A DNA stretch of 64,000 nucleotides, taken from the NCBI GenBank assembly GCA_035457725.1, contig DATIBC010000090.1, positions 1-64,000 of the forward strand, read 5' to 3'. A program made the translations under genes and the position numbers. The stretch is from DATFES01 sp035457725. Lineage in GTDB: Bacteria; Pseudomonadota; Alphaproteobacteria; CACIAM-22H2. Numbering within the stretch: the stretch's first letter is position 1; the number at the start of each line of letters is the position of its first letter. The notes under the pieces are model-generated. The model did no database searches and was not told the origin of the DNA. It saw only the letters and a program-made list of their open reading frames with translations. Below are positions 61,971 through 64,000 of this stretch, piece after piece.

Positions 61971-62593
61971 CAGCTCTCGCGCTCCCCACCACCCTCGCCC
62001 GCTTTTTCATCGCCGGGCAGGGCCGGCGTCATGCCCTCCCACGGCGACAAGAAATCGAAGCTGCGGAAATCCTGGGTCAACTGCACGGGTTCGTATACGA
62101 CACGTTTTTGCTCGTTGTCGTAGCGCATCTCGACAAATCCGGTGAGCGGAAAGTCCTTGCGCAGCGGATGCCCCTCGAAACCGTAATCGGTCAGGATGCG
62201 GCGCAGATCCGGATGATTGGAGAAAAACACGCCATAAAGGTCCCACGTCTCGCGCTCGAACCACCCGGCGGAGCTGAACACCGACGTGACCGAGGGTACC
62301 GGCGTGCTCTCGTCGGTCGCCAGCTTCACGCGGATGCGTTGGTTGTGCTTGATCGACAACAGATTGTAGACGACGTCAAAACGCTTATCGCGCTCGGGAT
62401 AGTCGACCCCGCAGACGTCCATCAGCAGCTTGAATTGGCAATTGGCATCGTCGCGCAGGAACGTGAGCACGCCGACGATCACCGCCGGGTTGATAACAAC
62501 GGTCAGCTCGTCCAACCGCTGCTCGACCGCCAGCACGTGGTTGGGTAGCGCAGCCGCGATGTGATCGCCAAGTTCCTGGAGAGCCTGGTTCAT
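61970..62593 (-). CDS. nuoC: NADH-quinone oxidoreductase subunit C
   Basis: 207 aa (30 kDa homologue). LLMDVCGVDYPERDKRFDVV, WFERETWDLYGVFFSNHPDL and FEGHPLRKDFPLTGFVEMRY are the family blocks. A short acidic/Gly tail follows (KAGEGGGERES). It lies 18 bases downstream of nuoB. Confidence 0.97.
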   Translation of the reverse strand: MNQALQELGDHIAAALPNHVLAVEQRLDELTVVINPAVIVGVLTFLRDDANCQFKLLMDVCGVDYPERDKRFDVVYNLLSIKHNQRIRVKLATDESTPVPSVTSVFSSAGWFERETWDLYGVFFSNHPDLRRILTDYGFEGHPLRKDFPLTGFVEMRYDNEQKRVVYEPVQLTQDFRSFDFLSPWEGMTPALPGDEKAGEGGGERES

Positions 62594-62611
62594 CGACTTT
62601 CCGATAGCCGG

Positions 62612-63157
62612 TCAGCGGACGATGGTCGTGGTTCGCCTGATCTTCTTCTGCAACTGCAGCATTCCGTAAAGCAGCGCCTCGGCGGTCGGCGGGCACCCGG
62701 GGACGTAGATGTCGACCGGGACGATGCGATCGCAGCCGCGCACGACGGAATAGGAGTAGTGATAGTAGCCGCCGCCGTTGGCGCACGATCCCATCGAAAT
62801 CACCCAGCGCGGCTCGGCCATCTGGTCATAGACCTTGCGCAACGCCGGCGCCATCTTGTTGCACAGCGTGCCGGCGACGATCATCACGTCCGATTGGCGC
62901 GGACTCGGCCGAAACACGATGCCAAAGCGGTCGAGATCGTAACGGCTCGCCGCGGTGTGCATCATTTCGACCGCACAGCACGCGAGGCCGAACGTCATCG
63001 GCCACAAACTTCCGGTGCGCGCCCACGCCACCAGCTTGTCGATCTGCGCGACGACGAATCCCTTGTCGGTCAGCTCGTCGCTCACTGCGCGCAGCAACGC
63101 GTCTTGCGCCGTGCCTGGGCTCGGCGTCGCGACGGGGGCGTGCTGGTTCACTCCCAT
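62612..63157 (-). CDS. nuoB: NADH-quinone oxidoreductase subunit B
   Basis: 181 aa subunit with the terminal [4Fe-4S] cluster N2. Cluster Cys residues are in FGLACCAVEMMH, GSCANGGGYYHYSYSVVRG and VPGCPPTAEALLYG. I chose ATG 63157 (MGVNQHAPV), overlapping the nuoA stop by 10 bases; a GTG at 63178 in frame would add seven residues and is less likely. Confidence 0.97.
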   Translation of the reverse strand: MGVNQHAPVATPSPGTAQDALLRAVSDELTDKGFVVAQIDKLVAWARTGSLWPMTFGLACCAVEMMHTAASRYDLDRFGIVFRPSPRQSDVMIVAGTLCNKMAPALRKVYDQMAEPRWVISMGSCANGGGYYHYSYSVVRGCDRIVPVDIYVPGCPPTAEALLYGMLQLQKKIRRTTTIVR

Positions 63158-63513
63158 TCCAACGCTCCCTTTCTCCACTCATATATGAACCCGACCGTCA
63201 GCACGCCAAGGAAAACGACCATCGACCAGAATCCAAAAGCGCCGATATCGCCCAGCGAGATCGCCCATGGAAACAGGAACGCGACTTCGAGGTCGAAGAT
63301 GATGAACAGGATCGCCACGAGATAGAAACGTACGTCGAACTTGCGGCGCGCATCGTCGAACGCCTCGAAGCCGCATTCATAGGCCGACAGCTTCTCGGCG
63401 TCGGGACGCTGGCGGGCCACGATCAGCGAGGCGAGCACCATCACCGCCGACAGCCCGATGGCGATGCCGAAGAAAATCAGGATCGGCAGGTACTCGCGCA
63501 GCAAAGCTTCCAT
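63148..63513 (-). CDS. nuoA: NADH-quinone oxidoreductase subunit A
   Basis: 121 aa subunit with three membrane helices. KLSAYECGFEAFDDARRKFD is the conserved cytosolic loop with the Cys used in active/deactive studies of the mitochondrial homologue, followed by VRFYLVAILFIIFDLEVAFL. First gene of the operon nuoA to nuoN, which is in the standard order with no insertions. Confidence 0.97.
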   Translation of the reverse strand: MEALLREYLPILIFFGIAIGLSAVMVLASLIVARQRPDAEKLSAYECGFEAFDDARRKFDVRFYLVAILFIIFDLEVAFLFPWAISLGDIGAFGFWSMVVFLGVLTVGFIYEWRKGALEWE

Positions 63514-63784
63514 TTATCGCCCCGTGGCCAGGCCAACACCCTGCCGTTCGCCGCCGCCCAGGATCGCCGGCCACGGCCGTCTGAGGCCGAGGAACGAGCG
63601 CTGCATCCGCGGCGCTTTTCGCCGCACAGCGCTCGACGATCAAAGGCGGACTTTCGGCCGAAGGCCGAGCCCTCACCCGCCGGGCGGTATTTATAGATAT
63701 GGAATCCCGATAAGAAAAGCGCCCTGTTGCAGCGCGAAGCGCGCGGCCACGGGGTGAAAATCGCGCAATTTATCCGGGACGAGA
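63514..63784 (-). other. nuo operon leader and promoter region
   Basis: 271 bases between tRNA-Asp and nuoA, without a convincing ORF. A TATAAA on the minus strand (63695-63690) about 180 bases before nuoA is the best -10 candidate, though its -35 is weak. The rest of the leader is GC-rich with several short inverted repeats such as TTTCGGCCGAAG near 63650. No recognised regulatory RNA. Confidence 0.4.
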
Positions 63785-63861
<77 letters not shown>

Positions 63862-63884
63862 GCGAGCGTTTCTCGACGGCCGGT

Positions 63885-63913
63885 GATGTACAGGCGCCTC
63901 ATACGTAAGTCAA
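63885..63913 (-). promoter_or_regulatory. Predicted tRNA-Asp promoter
   Basis: On the minus strand TTGACT (63913-63908), a 17-base spacer and TACATC (63890-63885). Transcription would start about 20 bases before the mature tRNA 5' end. The -35 is strong, the -10 only fair. Called by eye. The rest of the right edge to 64000 shows no gene. Confidence 0.5.
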
Positions 63914-64000
63914 GGCGAGCGGGCAAACCGCGAACGGATGATTCAGCGCTTTTTGCAATATACGTCATGCGTTTGCGACCGCGCGCCGCTCGGGGTAGAG

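Overview
The window is a GC-rich chromosomal segment from an alphaproteobacterium, most like the Rhodospirillales and relatives. Four things point there: the conserved gene order rpsB-tsf-pyrH-frr-uppS-cdsA-dxr-rseP-bamA-skp-lpxD-fabZ-lpxA-lpxI-lpxB; a complete 14-gene nuo operon followed by birA-coaX-rnj-mce-DUF1467 and then proS-lolC-lolD-dnaE; a short (440 aa) prolyl-tRNA synthetase without the inserted editing domain; and a LexA operator of the alphaproteobacterial GAAC-N7-GAAC form. Almost every gene is intact, spacing is tight, and many genes overlap their neighbour by 1-11 bases.

Layout. 1-3338 (minus): a polyamine-type ABC importer (binding protein, ATPase, two permeases, the last cut by the window edge). 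3584-8030 (plus): trpD-trpC-moaC-moeA-lexA. 8032-10254 (minus): a ComEC-like membrane protein. 10337-14459 (plus): gltX, gltA, a small membrane ORF and an EamA exporter with a very His-rich tail. 14477-16038: glyoxalase I (minus) and a Gfo/Idh/MocA oxidoreductase (plus). 16001-30722 (minus): one long translation, isoprenoid and outer-membrane biogenesis cluster from rpsB down to lpxB. 31031-34510 (minus): a secreted RTX/FG-GAP repeat protein between rpsB and dnaE. 34697-41552 (minus): dnaE, lolD, lolC, proS. 41787-44718 (plus): an AzgA-type purine permease and a membrane glycosyltransferase. 44712-63513 (minus): tag, DUF1467, mce, rnj, coaX, birA and nuoN through nuoA. 63785-63861 (minus): tRNA-Asp(GTC).

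How the genes work together. The rpsB-lpxB block couples protein synthesis (S2, EF-Ts, UMP kinase, ribosome recycling) with undecaprenyl phosphate, CDP-diacylglycerol and MEP-pathway steps, outer-membrane protein assembly (BamA, Skp) and early lipid A synthesis (LpxD, FabZ, LpxA, LpxI, LpxB). LolC/LolD send lipoproteins to the same outer membrane. The nuo operon encodes all 14 subunits of respiratory complex I.

Accessory material stands out against this background. The main items are the RTX protein with seven FG-GAP repeats and a duplicated terminal module; a double-hairpin repeat inserted in frame in the glycosyltransferase gene, with a related hairpin in the polyamine transporter operon; the His-rich exporter tail; and a possible small RNA near 43175-43265. 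I see no transposase, CRISPR array, prophage or obvious defence system. The window is mainly conserved core genome, and these items are the best candidates for something undescribed.
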